Assembly (NCBI RefSeq): GCF_019977355.1
Contig: NZ_AP024655.1
Span: forward strand, 124,001-188,000
Source: Arthrobacter sp. NicSoilB8
Lineage (GTDB): Bacteria > Actinomycetota > Actinomycetes > Actinomycetales > Micrococcaceae
Direction of reading: 5' to 3'
DNA length: 64,000 nt
The position numbers and the translations under genes were made by a program. Positions within the stretch are counted from its first letter, which is position 1. The number at the start of each line of letters is the position of its first letter. Positions 46,513 through 55,722 of the stretch are shown one piece after another. Under the pieces are notes generated by a model, which was not told the origin of the DNA, searched no databases, and was given only the letters and a program-made list of their open reading frames with translations.

Positions 46513-47769
46513 ATGACCATCACCACTTCCGACAACGCCTCGTCCATCGCCGAACTGGAGCGTTTGAAAGTCCTGCACAACGGGAAGAAGGAAAAGCTGA
46601 CCTTCTCCAACGCCGAATTTGAGCGCCGGCTCGGCGGACTGCGCCGGATCATGGCCGAGAAGGAACTCGACGCCGTCGTCCTGACCAGCTACCACTCCAT
46701 CAAGTACTACTCCGACTTCCTCTTCACCTACTTCGGCCGGTCCTACGCCATGGTGGTCACCAAGGACGACACCGTGACCGTCACGGCCAACATCGACGCC
46801 GGCATGCCGTGGCGGCGCAGCTATGGCGACAACGTGGTCTACACCGACTGGCGCCGGGACAACTACATCTTCGCCATCCAGGAGGCGCTGCGCACCCGCG
46901 GCATCAACCCCCGCCGGCTCGGCGTCGAGGACGATTCCCTCCCGCTGGACAACCGGAACAAGATCCAGGCGGCGTTTGCATCGGCCACCCTGGTGGACGT
47001 GGCCCAGGCCGCGATGCGCCAGCGGATGATCAAATCGGCCGAAGAGATCGAAGTGATCAAGCACGGAGCCCGCATCGGCGACCTGGGCGGCGAAGCCATC
47101 CGCAACGCCATCACCGCCGGCATCACCGAATATGAGGTCGCCCTGATCGGCACCGAAGCCATGGTCCACGAAATCGCCCGGACCTTCCCGGATTCGGAAA
47201 TCCGCGATACCTGGGTGTGGTTCCAGTCCGGCATCAACACCGACGGCGCCCACAACTGGGCCACCACGCGGAAGATCCAGGAACACGACATCCTGTCCCT
47301 GAACTGCTTCCCGATGACCTCCGGCTACTACACCGCCCTGGAGCGCACCCTGTTCTACGGCGAACCCGACGCCCGCTCCCTGGAGCTGTGGAACATCAAC
47401 GTGGAGGTCCACAAGCGCGGCCTCGAGCTCATCAAGCCCGGGGCTGTCTGCAAGGATATCGCTGCGGAACTGAACGAGATCTACGTGGGCCACGGACTGC
47501 TCGCCAACCGGACGTTCGGCTACGGACACTCCTTCGGCGTCCTGAGCCACTACTACGGCCGCGAGGCCGGGCTGGAACTCCGCGAGGACATCGACACCGT
47601 GCTCGAGCCGGGCATGGTGGTGTCCATGGAACCCATGATCACGGTCCTGGACGGCCAGCCGGGCGCCGGCGGCTACCGCGAGCACGACATCCTGGTGGTC
47701 GGTGAGGACGGAGCCGAGAACATCACGAAGTTCCCCTTCGGCCCGGAATACAACATCGTGGGCGCCTAG
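46513..47769 (+). CDS. Creatinase (creatine amidinohydrolase)
   Basis: A 418-residue pita-bread-fold (M24-like) enzyme hydrolysing creatine to sarcosine and urea. It closely follows known creatinases: FSNAEFERRLGGLRRIMAE at the N-terminus, TWVWFQSGINTDGAHNW with the catalytic His at residue 247 (His232 in the Pseudomonas enzyme), and the C-terminal FGYGHSFGVLSHYYGREAGL and GAGGYREHDIL. Metallopeptidase metal ligands are absent, as expected. It follows the MHS transporter and precedes an IclR regulator. The sarcosine produced fits the sarcosine oxidase operon at 25884-31027. Confidence 0.93.
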   Translation: MTITTSDNASSIAELERLKVLHNGKKEKLTFSNAEFERRLGGLRRIMAEKELDAVVLTSYHSIKYYSDFLFTYFGRSYAMVVTKDDTVTVTANIDAGMPWRRSYGDNVVYTDWRRDNYIFAIQEALRTRGINPRRLGVEDDSLPLDNRNKIQAAFASATLVDVAQAAMRQRMIKSAEEIEVIKHGARIGDLGGEAIRNAITAGITEYEVALIGTEAMVHEIARTFPDSEIRDTWVWFQSGINTDGAHNWATTRKIQEHDILSLNCFPMTSGYYTALERTLFYGEPDARSLELWNINVEVHKRGLELIKPGAVCKDIAAELNEIYVGHGLLANRTFGYGHSFGVLSHYYGREAGLELREDIDTVLEPGMVVSMEPMITVLDGQPGAGGYREHDILVVGEDGAENITKFPFGPEYNIVGA

Positions 47770-47804
47770 CCGGTCCACGCCCCCTGACAGGGGACGGATA
47801 GCTG

Positions 47805-47835
47805 AAGCGGCGCCACGTCCACCGTGGCGCCGCTT
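47805..47835 (+). terminator. Rho-independent terminator after creatinase
   Basis: Perfect 12-bp stem (AAGCGGCGCCAC / GTGGCGCCGCTT) with a seven-base loop, ending in a short T-run (CTTTTC). It lies 36 bases after the creatinase stop. Confidence 0.85.
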
Positions 47836-47852
47836 TTCGGCCCTCATGCGGA

Positions 47853-48680
47853 ATGATGGTAGACACCATGACCCCAGCAGAATCTCCCGAGACCACCGGA
47901 AACGGCGACACCAAGGGCACCTCCGTCATCGTTAACGCCATCGCCGTGCTGCGAACGTTCACCGCCGATGAACCGCTGCTCGGAGTCACCGAGATCGCCA
48001 GCCGTGTGGGCCTGCACAAGAGCACCGTTTCCCGGATCCTGGCCACCTTCGAGCAGGAACACCTGGTGGAACGGGACCCGGAAACCCGCCGCTTCCGGCT
48101 GGGGCTGGGGCTGATCGCCGTCGCCGGACCGCTTCTGGCCGAGCTGGAAGAACGGCGCGTCGCCTACCCGGTCCTGCGCGAACTCACCGAACAGACCGGC
48201 GAAACCAGCGCCCTCATGGTGTGGAACGGCGCCGAGTCGATGTGCGTGGAACAGATCGCCAGCCACCACCAGATCAAGCACACCACCCCGCTGGGAGCCC
48301 GCTATACGGACGCCATGAGCGCCTCCGTGCAGGTCTTCCTGTCCGCCGCGCCCGCCGAACGCGTCCGCACCCTCCTGCGCGGCGGCGCGATCAGCTATCC
48401 GGGACTCGACGACGCCGGCCTGGACGGCTACCAGATCAAGCTCAAGGATGTGGCGGCCCGCGGCTGGGCCATCAACTACGGCGAATCCTCCATTGACGAA
48501 GTGGGCGTGGCCGCCCCCGTCTACGACCATCGCGGCGATATCGTGGCGGCCGTCCTGATCTCGGCGCCGCGGTTCCGCGTCTCACGGGAACGGCTGCAAA
48601 GCCTGGGCGAGGCATCCGCCGCCGCGGCCCGCAAAATCACCACTCGCCTGGGCGGCCGCGCCCCCCAGGGCCAGGCCTGA
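47853..48680 (+). CDS. IclR-family regulator, probable creatine operon regulator
   Basis: A 275-residue regulator. Winged helix at about 25-85 (VTEIASRVGLHKSTVSRILATFEQEHLVERDPETRRFRLG) and C-terminal effector domain at about 105-265 (ELTEQTGETSALMVWNGAESMCVEQI, GARYTDAMSASVQVFLSA, SIDEVGVAAPVYDHRGDIVAAVLISAP). ATG 47853 has no ribosome site and ATG 47868 is an alternative. It follows the transporter-creatinase operon but after a terminator, so it is separately transcribed. The TGAATGCAAC boxes at 44845-45018 are its likely targets. Confidence 0.87.
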   Translation: MMVDTMTPAESPETTGNGDTKGTSVIVNAIAVLRTFTADEPLLGVTEIASRVGLHKSTVSRILATFEQEHLVERDPETRRFRLGLGLIAVAGPLLAELEERRVAYPVLRELTEQTGETSALMVWNGAESMCVEQIASHHQIKHTTPLGARYTDAMSASVQVFLSAAPAERVRTLLRGGAISYPGLDDAGLDGYQIKLKDVAARGWAINYGESSIDEVGVAAPVYDHRGDIVAAVLISAPRFRVSRERLQSLGEASAAAARKITTRLGGRAPQGQA

Positions 48681-48710
48681 CGCACCCGCCTTGGCCGGGC
48701 TCCGCCGTGG

Positions 48711-48785
48711 GCTGAGCCGGGCCTCGCGGTCGGCTGAGCCGGGCCTCGCCCCCAACTGAGCCGGGCCCCGGCTTAGCTGAGCCGC
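48711..48785. repeat. Imperfect tandem repeat of GCTGAGCCGGGCCTCG
   Basis: About four copies spaced 20-22 bp, the last running into the 3' end of the PucR gene. Between convergent IclR and PucR genes; could form alternative hairpins acting as terminator. Confidence 0.55.
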
Positions 48786-50314
48786 GCCAGCCGGGCGGCC
48801 AAATGCAGTGCCGCCAGCCGGCCCGTGGTGCGTGGGTCGCCGCCGCACAGCTCGAAGATCCGCCGCAGCCGTTGGTGCATGGACTGCCGTTCCACGTGCA
48901 GCTCCCTGGCTGCGTGCGCCGTGTTGCACCCCGAATCCATCCACACTGCCAGCGTGTCGAGAAGCCGCGAATGGCGTTGCGCATCATGATCCAGGAGTGC
49001 GCCCAGTTGCTGGCGCACAAAGGTCCGCCGCTGATCGGGATCCAGAGATTGAACGGCGAGGCGTTCCACTGCGAATGCCTCCGCGTCGACCACCGGAAGG
49101 TGCCTGCCACCGCTGCCCGCCGGGGACGGCTCCGGGGAGCCGGCCAATTTCAGGGTTAGCTTGGCTTCGGACATTGACCACGGGGCGTCCGAAATTCCGG
49201 GCACGAGGGGCCCCACGGCGGCGAGCGTAATGACCGGAAGCTCCAGCAGCTCTGTCAGGAGCCTCTTCCGGCCTTCTTCCGGTGCGTCGTCGGCCAAGCC
49301 GGCAACTGCCAGAAGCTCCGCGTTATCGACGTACGTGGCATGGGACCTCGCTGCCCGGGCCAGGAACTGTTCCACAGACGTCCGTACCTGTTGCGAGATA
49401 TCCGAGCGGATCACCACGGCAACCAGCGGGCCGGAGGCCGGAATTCCGGCGGCCGAGGCCAGCTGTTGAAGCCTCCACGGCTGGCTGCCGGAATCGACCG
49501 CCCGGATCAAGGCTGCACCCGCAACCTCCCGCAGCCCGGGCGACATCCGCTGCATCATGGCCAGGGCCAGGATGTCCACGGAGCGTTTTCCGGCCGTCCG
49601 CGTCAGGTTTTCGTCCTCGTCCGCCGGGACCCGGAGCACCAGCTGCGCCGCAAGGATCCCGCGCACCGGCACGTCGATCCGGATCAGACGGGCATGATCT
49701 TGCGGCGCGGGGACAGGGCTGGCGGCCGTGTCGCCGGTACTGGTGTTCCCGGGCCCCGCGCTGGCCAGCGTCGCACCCGTTATGGATGTCAGGGCCACCT
49801 CGGCGTGCGTGATCCCGGCGAGCACGGCAAGAATCCGGTCCAGGCTGCCGCCATGTGCCAGCTCAACGGCCATCGCGTGGCTGGCTTCGTCGGCCCGCCG
49901 CAATTGGGAAACCGACTCGCTGACCAGTGACGAGTTGATGGCCTGCATTGCGCTGACAAACGGCACCACCTTGCGTAGCTCGATCAGGGGAAGCCCTGCC
50001 GCCTCGGCCGCCGCCACCATCAAGGAAGGCAGTGACGGAAGGGCGACGCCGGTTTCGATGGCCAGGGCCGCCACGCCCCGTTCTGCAAGCTGGTGGATGT
50101 ACGTGACCCTCCGGTCCTCAGAGGCGAGGGCGAGGGCTTCCCCTCCCGTCAGCAAAAGTTCCCCGCCATCCAGCAGGGGCGCGATGTCGAGAATCTCGCT
50201 GGAGTGCACCCACCGGAGCTGGGTCCGGGCAGCACGGCCGCTGGCCGCGCGGACCACGGGATCAGCGGCCGCCAGCGTCGGGTGGTTGAGGGCGTCTTGA
50301 AGACGAATGGACAT
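48773..50314 (-). CDS. PucR-family transcriptional regulator
   Basis: A 513-residue regulator. The N-terminal PucR domain (about 8-130, LQDALNHPTLAAADPVV, SEILDIAPLLDGGELLLTGG) is followed by a GGDEF-related middle region and a C-terminal helix-turn-helix of the PucR type (RLLDTLAVWMDSGCNTAHAARELHVERQSMHQRLRRIFELCG, about 460-500). Named after the purine-catabolism activator of Bacillus. ATG 50314 has GGAG upstream. It is divergent from an NCS1 permease and a NodB-fold hydrolase, which it presumably controls. Confidence 0.9.
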   Translation of the reverse strand: MSIRLQDALNHPTLAAADPVVRAASGRAARTQLRWVHSSEILDIAPLLDGGELLLTGGEALALASEDRRVTYIHQLAERGVAALAIETGVALPSLPSLMVAAAEAAGLPLIELRKVVPFVSAMQAINSSLVSESVSQLRRADEASHAMAVELAHGGSLDRILAVLAGITHAEVALTSITGATLASAGPGNTSTGDTAASPVPAPQDHARLIRIDVPVRGILAAQLVLRVPADEDENLTRTAGKRSVDILALAMMQRMSPGLREVAGAALIRAVDSGSQPWRLQQLASAAGIPASGPLVAVVIRSDISQQVRTSVEQFLARAARSHATYVDNAELLAVAGLADDAPEEGRKRLLTELLELPVITLAAVGPLVPGISDAPWSMSEAKLTLKLAGSPEPSPAGSGGRHLPVVDAEAFAVERLAVQSLDPDQRRTFVRQQLGALLDHDAQRHSRLLDTLAVWMDSGCNTAHAARELHVERQSMHQRLRRIFELCGGDPRTTGRLAALHLAARLARLS

Positions 50315-50366
50315 GACACTCCGTCGTATAGGGCGATTATTAACTAGACACATCATATATAGGCGG

Positions 50367-50384
50367 ATGTGGCATGGGCCACAT
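50367..50384. promoter_or_regulatory. Palindrome in the PucR/NCS1 divergent promoter
   Basis: ATGTGGC-ATGG-GCCACAT, a perfect seven-base inverted repeat with a four-base spacer, 37 bp before the permease start. Candidate PucR binding site. TATATA lies immediately to its left. Confidence 0.5.
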
Positions 50385-50420
50385 AATCTTGAAGCATCCC
50401 AATCGCTCACGGAGGCTCCA

Positions 50421-51956
50421 ATGCGTGAAAATACCCCCATGGTTCCGGCCAGCACCGCACCAGCGGCCAGCGAAGACCACGAAGCGTGGCTTCACCCCAT
50501 CCCCGAATCAGAGCGGACCCGTAAGGTCTCCGGCCAGTTCTGGATCTGGGCCGGCGCCAACCTCGCCCCGATCAACTGGGTGCTTGGAGCGCTCGGCATC
50601 CAGCTCGGCCTGGGGTTCGCTGACACGGTCACCGTTCTTGTCCTTGGAAACCTGATCGGCATGCTGCTCTTCGGGTGCTTTGTCCTCCTGGGCCAAAAGA
50701 CCGGAGCGACCGGCATGGTGCTGGCCCGCGCCGCCTTCGGCCGGCGCGGAAACTACCTGCCGGCGGGCATTCAGGCCCTCCTGGTGATCGGCTGGTGCGC
50801 AGTCAACACCTGGATCATCCTGGATCTGGTCATGGCGCTGTTCGGAACCCTGGGCTGGGTTGACCCGGAGGCCCACAACTATGCGTGGAAGATCGGCATC
50901 GCCACCTTCATCATGGCGACCCAGGTGGCCATTGCCTGGTTCGGCTACAAGGCGATCGCCGCGTTCGAGAAATGGACCGTCCCGCCAACCATCATCATCC
51001 TGACCGTGATGTCGGCCGTGGCCTGGTTCGGTATGCAGATCAACTGGACCTACGCCGGCCCTGCAGGTCACATCCTGGAAGGCTCCGAACGCATCGCCGC
51101 GATGAGCGCCGTCATGACGGCCATCGGCATCGGCTGGGGCATCACCTGGTTCACCTACGCCGCAGACTACTCCCGCTTCGTCAGCACCTCGGTGCCCAAG
51201 CACAAGGTCTACCTCGCCTCGGTACTGGGCCAGTTCATCCCCGTCGTCTGGCTGGGCATCCTGGGGGCCAGCCTGGCCACCAATACGGGTGAGATTGATC
51301 CCGGAAAACTCATCGTCCTGAACTTCGGCGCGCTGGCCCTTCCCGTGCTGCTCATGGTGCTGCACGGCCCGATCGCCACCAACATCCTGAACATCTACAC
51401 CTTCTCCGTCGCCACACAGGCACTGGACATCTCCATCAGCAGGCGCAAACTGAACCTGTTCGTCGGCGTCTTCTCCCTGGCAGCCGTGATCTTCTTCATC
51501 TTCCAGGAGGACTTCGCCTCCGTGCTGGATGCCTGGCTGATCGGGCTGGTCGCCTGGGTGGCCGCCTGGGGCGGGGTCATGCTGGTCCACTACTTCTGGA
51601 TCGAAAAGCGCTGGCCCGGCAACCCGTCCAGGCTCTTCGACGCCGTCGGCACCAAGCGCCTGCCAGGCGTGAACCCGGCAGGCATCGCCTCCCTGCTCAT
51701 CGGCATCTTCTCCACCTGGCTGTTCATGTACGGGCTGGTGCCGGCAATGCAGGGACCCGTTGCCGTCGCCCTGGGCGGATGGGATCTGTCCTGGCTCGCC
51801 GGGGGACTCTCAAGCGCCGCAGCCTATGCCGTCCTCGGACCGCGGTTCCACCGCAAGTTCCTTGATATTCAGGCCCCCAGCGAACAGACCATCGAGGTGT
51901 CCACACCTCACGCGACCGATCTTCCGGTCCCGTCAACCACCCGCGCCGCCCTTTAG
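50421..51956 (+). CDS. NCS1-family permease (purine/cytosine/allantoin type)
   Basis: A 511-residue membrane transporter with about twelve spans. NCS1 features include SGQFWIWAGANLAPINWVLGALG at the first span, GQKTGATGMVLARAAFGRRGNYLP, FTYAADYSRF and the late NLFVGVFSLAAVIFFIF. ATG 50421 has GGAGG five bases upstream; the longer frame crosses the promoter. The deacetylase-like gene follows by 14 bp. PucR control suggests a purine, allantoin or hydantoin-like substrate. It is only distantly related to the NCS1 permease at 102-1532. Confidence 0.9.
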   Translation: MRENTPMVPASTAPAASEDHEAWLHPIPESERTRKVSGQFWIWAGANLAPINWVLGALGIQLGLGFADTVTVLVLGNLIGMLLFGCFVLLGQKTGATGMVLARAAFGRRGNYLPAGIQALLVIGWCAVNTWIILDLVMALFGTLGWVDPEAHNYAWKIGIATFIMATQVAIAWFGYKAIAAFEKWTVPPTIIILTVMSAVAWFGMQINWTYAGPAGHILEGSERIAAMSAVMTAIGIGWGITWFTYAADYSRFVSTSVPKHKVYLASVLGQFIPVVWLGILGASLATNTGEIDPGKLIVLNFGALALPVLLMVLHGPIATNILNIYTFSVATQALDISISRRKLNLFVGVFSLAAVIFFIFQEDFASVLDAWLIGLVAWVAAWGGVMLVHYFWIEKRWPGNPSRLFDAVGTKRLPGVNPAGIASLLIGIFSTWLFMYGLVPAMQGPVAVALGGWDLSWLAGGLSSAAAYAVLGPRFHRKFLDIQAPSEQTIEVSTPHATDLPVPSTTRAAL

Positions 51957-51970
51957 CAGGAGACCGACCC

Positions 51971-52939
51971 GTGAACTTCCCCGCCTTCGCCGACACCGCC
52001 CATCCCATGACCTGGCCCGAGGGCCACCGCGCCGCGGCATCCTTCACCTTCGATGTCGACGCCGAATCCTGCACCATCGCCCATGACCCGCAGAGCACCC
52101 GGCGCATGTCACTCATGACGCACCAGTCGTACGGGCCAAAGGTCGCCGTCCCGCGGATCCTGCAGATCCTGGAGCGCCAGGACATCCAGGCGACGTTCTT
52201 TGTCCCCGGCTTCACCGCCGAATGCTACCCGGACGTCGTCCGCCGGATAGCGGACGGCGGCCACGAGATTGCCCACCACGGATACCTGCACGAACCGATG
52301 CAGGGCATCGACGCCGCCGTGGAGGCGCGGTACCTGGACCGGGGCCTGGATGCGCTGGCCAAGGCCGCCGGCGTCCGGCCGACGGGCTTCCGGGCGCCGT
52401 GGTGGGAGCTCAACTGGCACTCCGCAACGCTCCTGGCCGACCGAGGATTCCTCTATGATTCAAGCCTGCTCGACGGCGACGCCCCCTACCGCTTCAGCGT
52501 CGCCGAGGGCGACCCCCGCAACCTCGTGGAGATCCCCGTCGACTGGGCCCTGGACGACTGGGAGCAGTACGCCTTCTACCCCGGCGTCACCGGAAGCGGG
52601 GTCATTGAAAGCCCGGCCAAGGTGCTCGAGATGTGGACGCTGGAGGCCGAGGCGCACCACGCCGCGGGAAGCTGCTTCGTCCTGACCAACCACCCGTTCA
52701 TCTCCGGCCGGCCGTCCAAGGCCGTCGCCCTGGAGCAGCTGATTGACCGGGTCAAGTCCATGGACGGCATGTGGGTCACCACCATGGAGAAGATCGCCCA
52801 GCACACCCGGGACTCCGTCCAGGAAATCCACAGTCACGCCCGCATTGAGGTGCCCGCATTCCCGGACACCGGCGCACGGTTCACTCCGGCGGCCGTGCGG
52901 CAGCCCCAGGCAACCGCCGCCCGGCCGGCCCGGATCTGA
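51971..52939 (+). CDS. NodB-fold deacetylase / PuuE-allantoinase-like hydrolase
   Basis: A 322-residue protein with a polysaccharide-deacetylase (NodB) domain at about 10-290: ASFTFDVDAESC (metal and base Asp pair), TFFVPGFTAECYP, HEIAHHGYLHEP (metal His pair), GFRAPWWELNWHSATLL and the C-terminal FVLTNHPFISGRPSK. No signal peptide is present, which argues against a cell-wall substrate. GTG 51971 has GGAG eight bases upstream. Coupling to an NCS1 permease and PucR favours action on an imported cyclic amide, as for metal-independent allantoinase PuuE in the same fold. Confidence 0.85.
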   Translation: MNFPAFADTAHPMTWPEGHRAAASFTFDVDAESCTIAHDPQSTRRMSLMTHQSYGPKVAVPRILQILERQDIQATFFVPGFTAECYPDVVRRIADGGHEIAHHGYLHEPMQGIDAAVEARYLDRGLDALAKAAGVRPTGFRAPWWELNWHSATLLADRGFLYDSSLLDGDAPYRFSVAEGDPRNLVEIPVDWALDDWEQYAFYPGVTGSGVIESPAKVLEMWTLEAEAHHAAGSCFVLTNHPFISGRPSKAVALEQLIDRVKSMDGMWVTTMEKIAQHTRDSVQEIHSHARIEVPAFPDTGARFTPAAVRQPQATAARPARI

Positions 52940-52972
52940 GGCCAGGCCGCGTTTCGCAAATATGCAGTACAG

Positions 52973-53015
52973 GTCCCCGGTGTTGCCCTCGTCAGCAGGC
53001 GGCAGTGCCGGGGAC
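52973..53015. terminator. Likely bidirectional terminator between convergent genes
   Basis: Perfect GTCCCCGG/CCGGGGAC arms (52973-52980, 53008-53015) with an inner TGCC/GGCA pairing, lying between convergent genes and followed by TTT on the plus strand. Confidence 0.6.
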
Positions 53016-53024
53016 TTTGCGTGT

Positions 53025-54134
53025 CTAGAGGGGCTTGGCCATGGCGTAGGCGACGGTGGCGTAGGCCAGGGCGCCCGACATTTCCTGGAGCAGTTCCGCG
53101 TTGGTGTTGGCGATGGTGTCGCAGGCCTCGTGGTAGCAGGGATCGAGGACCTTTCCGGCCGCGCCGCCGAAGGACTGGGCCTGGGCCTGGGTCTTCTTCT
53201 TCTCATCCCCGGTGAACAGCCCGCCGCCGGGGATGCCCGCGGAGAGGAAGGCATCGTAGTCGGAGCCGCCGTCAAAGGGCGTGGTCTCGGCCGTGAGCGA
53301 GTTCTCCTTGAAGAAGCGGAAGAGGACGTCCTCGATCGCCTTGGACCCGGCCGGTCCGGCGTGGCCGAAATCCGTGCCGTCCCCGTCGTGGACGGACCGC
53401 ACCCCGTTGGGCGAGGCCGCCATGTCCACGTTCAGGTTCGCCGCGGTCTGGCCGATCTCGGCCTGGCTCAGCGCGTCGACGTAGTGCTGGGAGCCGTACA
53501 GGCCGTCCTCCTCGCCGCCCCAGAACGCGAACCGGACCCGGTTGGCCGGGGTGATCCCGGCCTCCTTCATCCACCGCGCGGTCTCCAGGACCGCCGCGAC
53601 CCCGCTGCCGTTGTCGTTGATGCCCGGGCCCTCCTTCACGGAGTCCAGGTGCGCGCCGACCACCACGGTGTGCCCGGGGCTGCCCCCGGTATCGGCCAGG
53701 ATGTTGAAGGACTCCACCCTCGGCTTGCCCCGGCCCTCGCCCCTGAAGGAGAAGGTCTGCCGGACCGGTGAGTACCCGGCCGCGCGCAGCTGCTCCTCGA
53801 CGTACCTGGCCGATTCCTCATACCCGGACGTGCCGGAGGCGCGGGTCCCGCCGTTGGCATCGGCAATACGCTGCAGGGCCTTCAAATGATCCACCATGCC
53901 CCGGGACTTGAAAGCCGCCAGCACCGTGCGCGCATCCACCGTGCTCACAGGCTCCACCGGCTGCACAGAAGCTTTGGGAATGGCGGACTTGGCCGGCTTG
54001 GCGGATTTGCTCGCCGCGGCACTGGACGGGGAGCCGGCCGGTGGGTCAGCCGGTGAGCCGGAGGTGCAGGCCGACGCCGAGAGCAGAACGACGGCGAGAA
54101 CCGAGGGAAGTACGTGTTTTCGCAGGGTGATCAT
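53025..54134 (-). CDS. M28-family aminopeptidase lipoprotein
   Basis: A 369-residue exported metallopeptidase. Signal peptide with lipobox SASAC near residue 23, then a Ser/Pro/Lys/Ala-rich linker to about 65. M28 zinc ligands: VVVGAHLDSV, GINDNGSGVAAVLETA, WGGEEDGLYGS (catalytic Glu), LNVDMAA, and a late His near CYHEACDTIANT; this follows Streptomyces griseus-type aminopeptidases. ATG 54134 replaces a TTG at 54149. It probably trims peptides at the cell surface. No operon partner. Confidence 0.9.
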   Translation of the reverse strand: MITLRKHVLPSVLAVVLLSASACTSGSPADPPAGSPSSAAASKSAKPAKSAIPKASVQPVEPVSTVDARTVLAAFKSRGMVDHLKALQRIADANGGTRASGTSGYEESARYVEEQLRAAGYSPVRQTFSFRGEGRGKPRVESFNILADTGGSPGHTVVVGAHLDSVKEGPGINDNGSGVAAVLETARWMKEAGITPANRVRFAFWGGEEDGLYGSQHYVDALSQAEIGQTAANLNVDMAASPNGVRSVHDGDGTDFGHAGPAGSKAIEDVLFRFFKENSLTAETTPFDGGSDYDAFLSAGIPGGGLFTGDEKKKTQAQAQSFGGAAGKVLDPCYHEACDTIANTNAELLQEMSGALAYATVAYAMAKPL

Positions 54135-54626
54135 GCCGTGGCGCCCCAATCATTAGTCGGTACACGTTCGTTTGCTCTCGGCTCGATCGGTCACGACGCC
54201 CACCACTGACGCTCCAGTAAATCGCGGCCACCATCGCCCGGCAATACTCCTATCAGGTCGAATTATTGTCGGCCTTCAGGCTGGATCTTCAATGGCGTGT
54301 CGGCTGTGAATCTGCTGTGTATATCGGCGCCGGAACTCCCGAAAGCCCGGCTGCAAAGGGGCGGCGTGAGGGCCCGAAAATCCATAGTTTCTTAAAGCAA
54401 TACAACTGTTGACTAGTGAGCAACTTCACAGTTAGAGTTGCGAAACCGAAAAGCCGCCGGAAGGCGGTTTCGAGATCTCCAGGTGGAATGGATGGTGTGC
54501 GCGAACCGCCGCCGTCACTTCTTCGCAATTCCCTGCGCCACCAGCACCGCACCCGCACCGCACCCGCACTCGCACTCCGGCACGTCTTCTTCCGGCGTGC
54601 CCGCGTACATGAGAGGCATTTCCCCC
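54135..54626. other. 492-bp gap with promoter, operator and a long leader
   Basis: No gene is supported. The left half (54135-54400) shows nothing clear. The right half holds the promoter/operator at 54409-54441, then a stem-loop (CGAAA and CCGCC pairing with GGCGG and TTTCG, 54447-54472) and a CCGCAC-rich stretch (about 54538-54580) in a roughly 180-base leader of the ABC transporter operon. Confidence 0.5.
54409..54441 (+). promoter_or_regulatory. Predicted promoter and operator of the PotABCD-type operon
   Basis: TTGACT (54409-54414), 18-base spacer, TAGAGT (54433-54438). An inverted repeat GCAACT-N10-AGTTGC (54420-54441) overlaps the spacer and -10, suiting repression, perhaps by the downstream IclR protein. 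Confidence 0.5.
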
Positions 54627-55721
54627 ATGACAGCACTCCGTTCCACGCCCTTTGACCGCAGGCAGCTCCTCAAAGCGGCAGCGTTGACGCCGTTTGCGGG
54701 CCTGGCGCTCTCCGGCTGCGGGGCCAAGCCCGCCGAAAGCGCCGCGGCCAACAAGACGGTGACGGTCACGTCCTATGGCGGCTCGTACAACGACCAGCTG
54801 ACCCAGACGATCCTGGACCCGTTCTCCAAGCAGTCGGGGATCCAGACGACACTGCTGGCCAACACCAGCCTGGCCGCGCTCAAGGCCCAGGTTCAGTCCG
54901 GTGACGTGCAGTGGGACCTCGTGGAAATCACGGCGCCGGAGTATGAGGTGGCCGTGGCCGAGGGGCTACTGGAGAAGTTCGACTACGACATCATCAGTGA
55001 CAAGGGCCTGCCCGGCTATGCGAAGGCCGAATACGGCATCAAGTACCTGAGCTTCCTGTTTGTCATGGCGTGGGACCAGAAGGTCATTCCGGATGCCCAG
55101 GCCCCGAAGGACTGGGCGCAGTTCTTCGACCAGGGCAAGTACAGCACCAAGCGCTCGGTGTACAACCAGCTTTCCGACAGCTCCGTCCTGGAGGCGGCCC
55201 TGCTGGCCGACGGTGTCCCGTTCGACAAGATCTACCCCCTCGACGTCGACCGGGCCCTGCGGGTCCTGGGCCAGCACCCGGGCAAGGACCGGCTGCTCTA
55301 CCACGCTGCCAACCAGGAGCCCATCCAGCAGCTCACCTCCGGCGAGGTCTCGCTCTCCACCAGCTTCAACAACCGGATCAACGCAGCCCGCAACGACGGC
55401 GCGAAACTGAACTTCTCCGCCGAAAACGCCGTCCTGGCCGGCGACTACTTCGTGGTGCCGAAGGGCGCCAAGAACAAGGAAGCAGCCTTCAAGCTGATGA
55501 ACTTCATGTCCAACGACGCCGAGGCCGGCGCCGCGTTCGACAAGGTCACCAACCTGACCCTGGCCAACATTCCGGCGCTCTCCAAGCTGCCGAAGGACAT
55601 CGCCGACACGCTTCCCACCAGCCCCCTGCTCGCGGACAAGATCCTGGTCCGCGACGACAAATGGTGGTCGCAGAACCTGAAGAAGACCGAGCAGCAGTTC
55701 AAGCTCTGGCAGGCCAGCTGA
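54627..55721 (+). CDS. PotD-type ABC transporter substrate-binding lipoprotein
   Basis: A 364-residue family 1/6 solute-binding protein similar to spermidine/putrescine-binding PotD. The N-terminus carries RRQLLKAAAL (Tat-like) and lipobox ALSGC; the mature part begins VTVTSYGGSYNDQLTQTILDPF and contains DVQWDLVEITAPEYEVAVAEGLLEK and AVLAGDYFVVPKGAKNKEAAFKLMNF. ATG 54627 places the signal peptide properly; GAGAGG is ten bases upstream. Upstream in-frame ATGs (54609, 54438) are less likely. The cargo is a polyamine-like or small organic cation/anion, not determined. Confidence 0.88.
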   Translation: MTALRSTPFDRRQLLKAAALTPFAGLALSGCGAKPAESAAANKTVTVTSYGGSYNDQLTQTILDPFSKQSGIQTTLLANTSLAALKAQVQSGDVQWDLVEITAPEYEVAVAEGLLEKFDYDIISDKGLPGYAKAEYGIKYLSFLFVMAWDQKVIPDAQAPKDWAQFFDQGKYSTKRSVYNQLSDSSVLEAALLADGVPFDKIYPLDVDRALRVLGQHPGKDRLLYHAANQEPIQQLTSGEVSLSTSFNNRINAARNDGAKLNFSAENAVLAGDYFVVPKGAKNKEAAFKLMNFMSNDAEAGAAFDKVTNLTLANIPALSKLPKDIADTLPTSPLLADKILVRDDKWWSQNLKKTEQQFKLWQAS

Positions 55722-55722
55722 C

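Noticed and set aside
46252-47847. 531-residue minus-strand frame opposite creatinase
   Set aside because: Antisense shadow; the creatinase reading on the plus strand is unmistakable.
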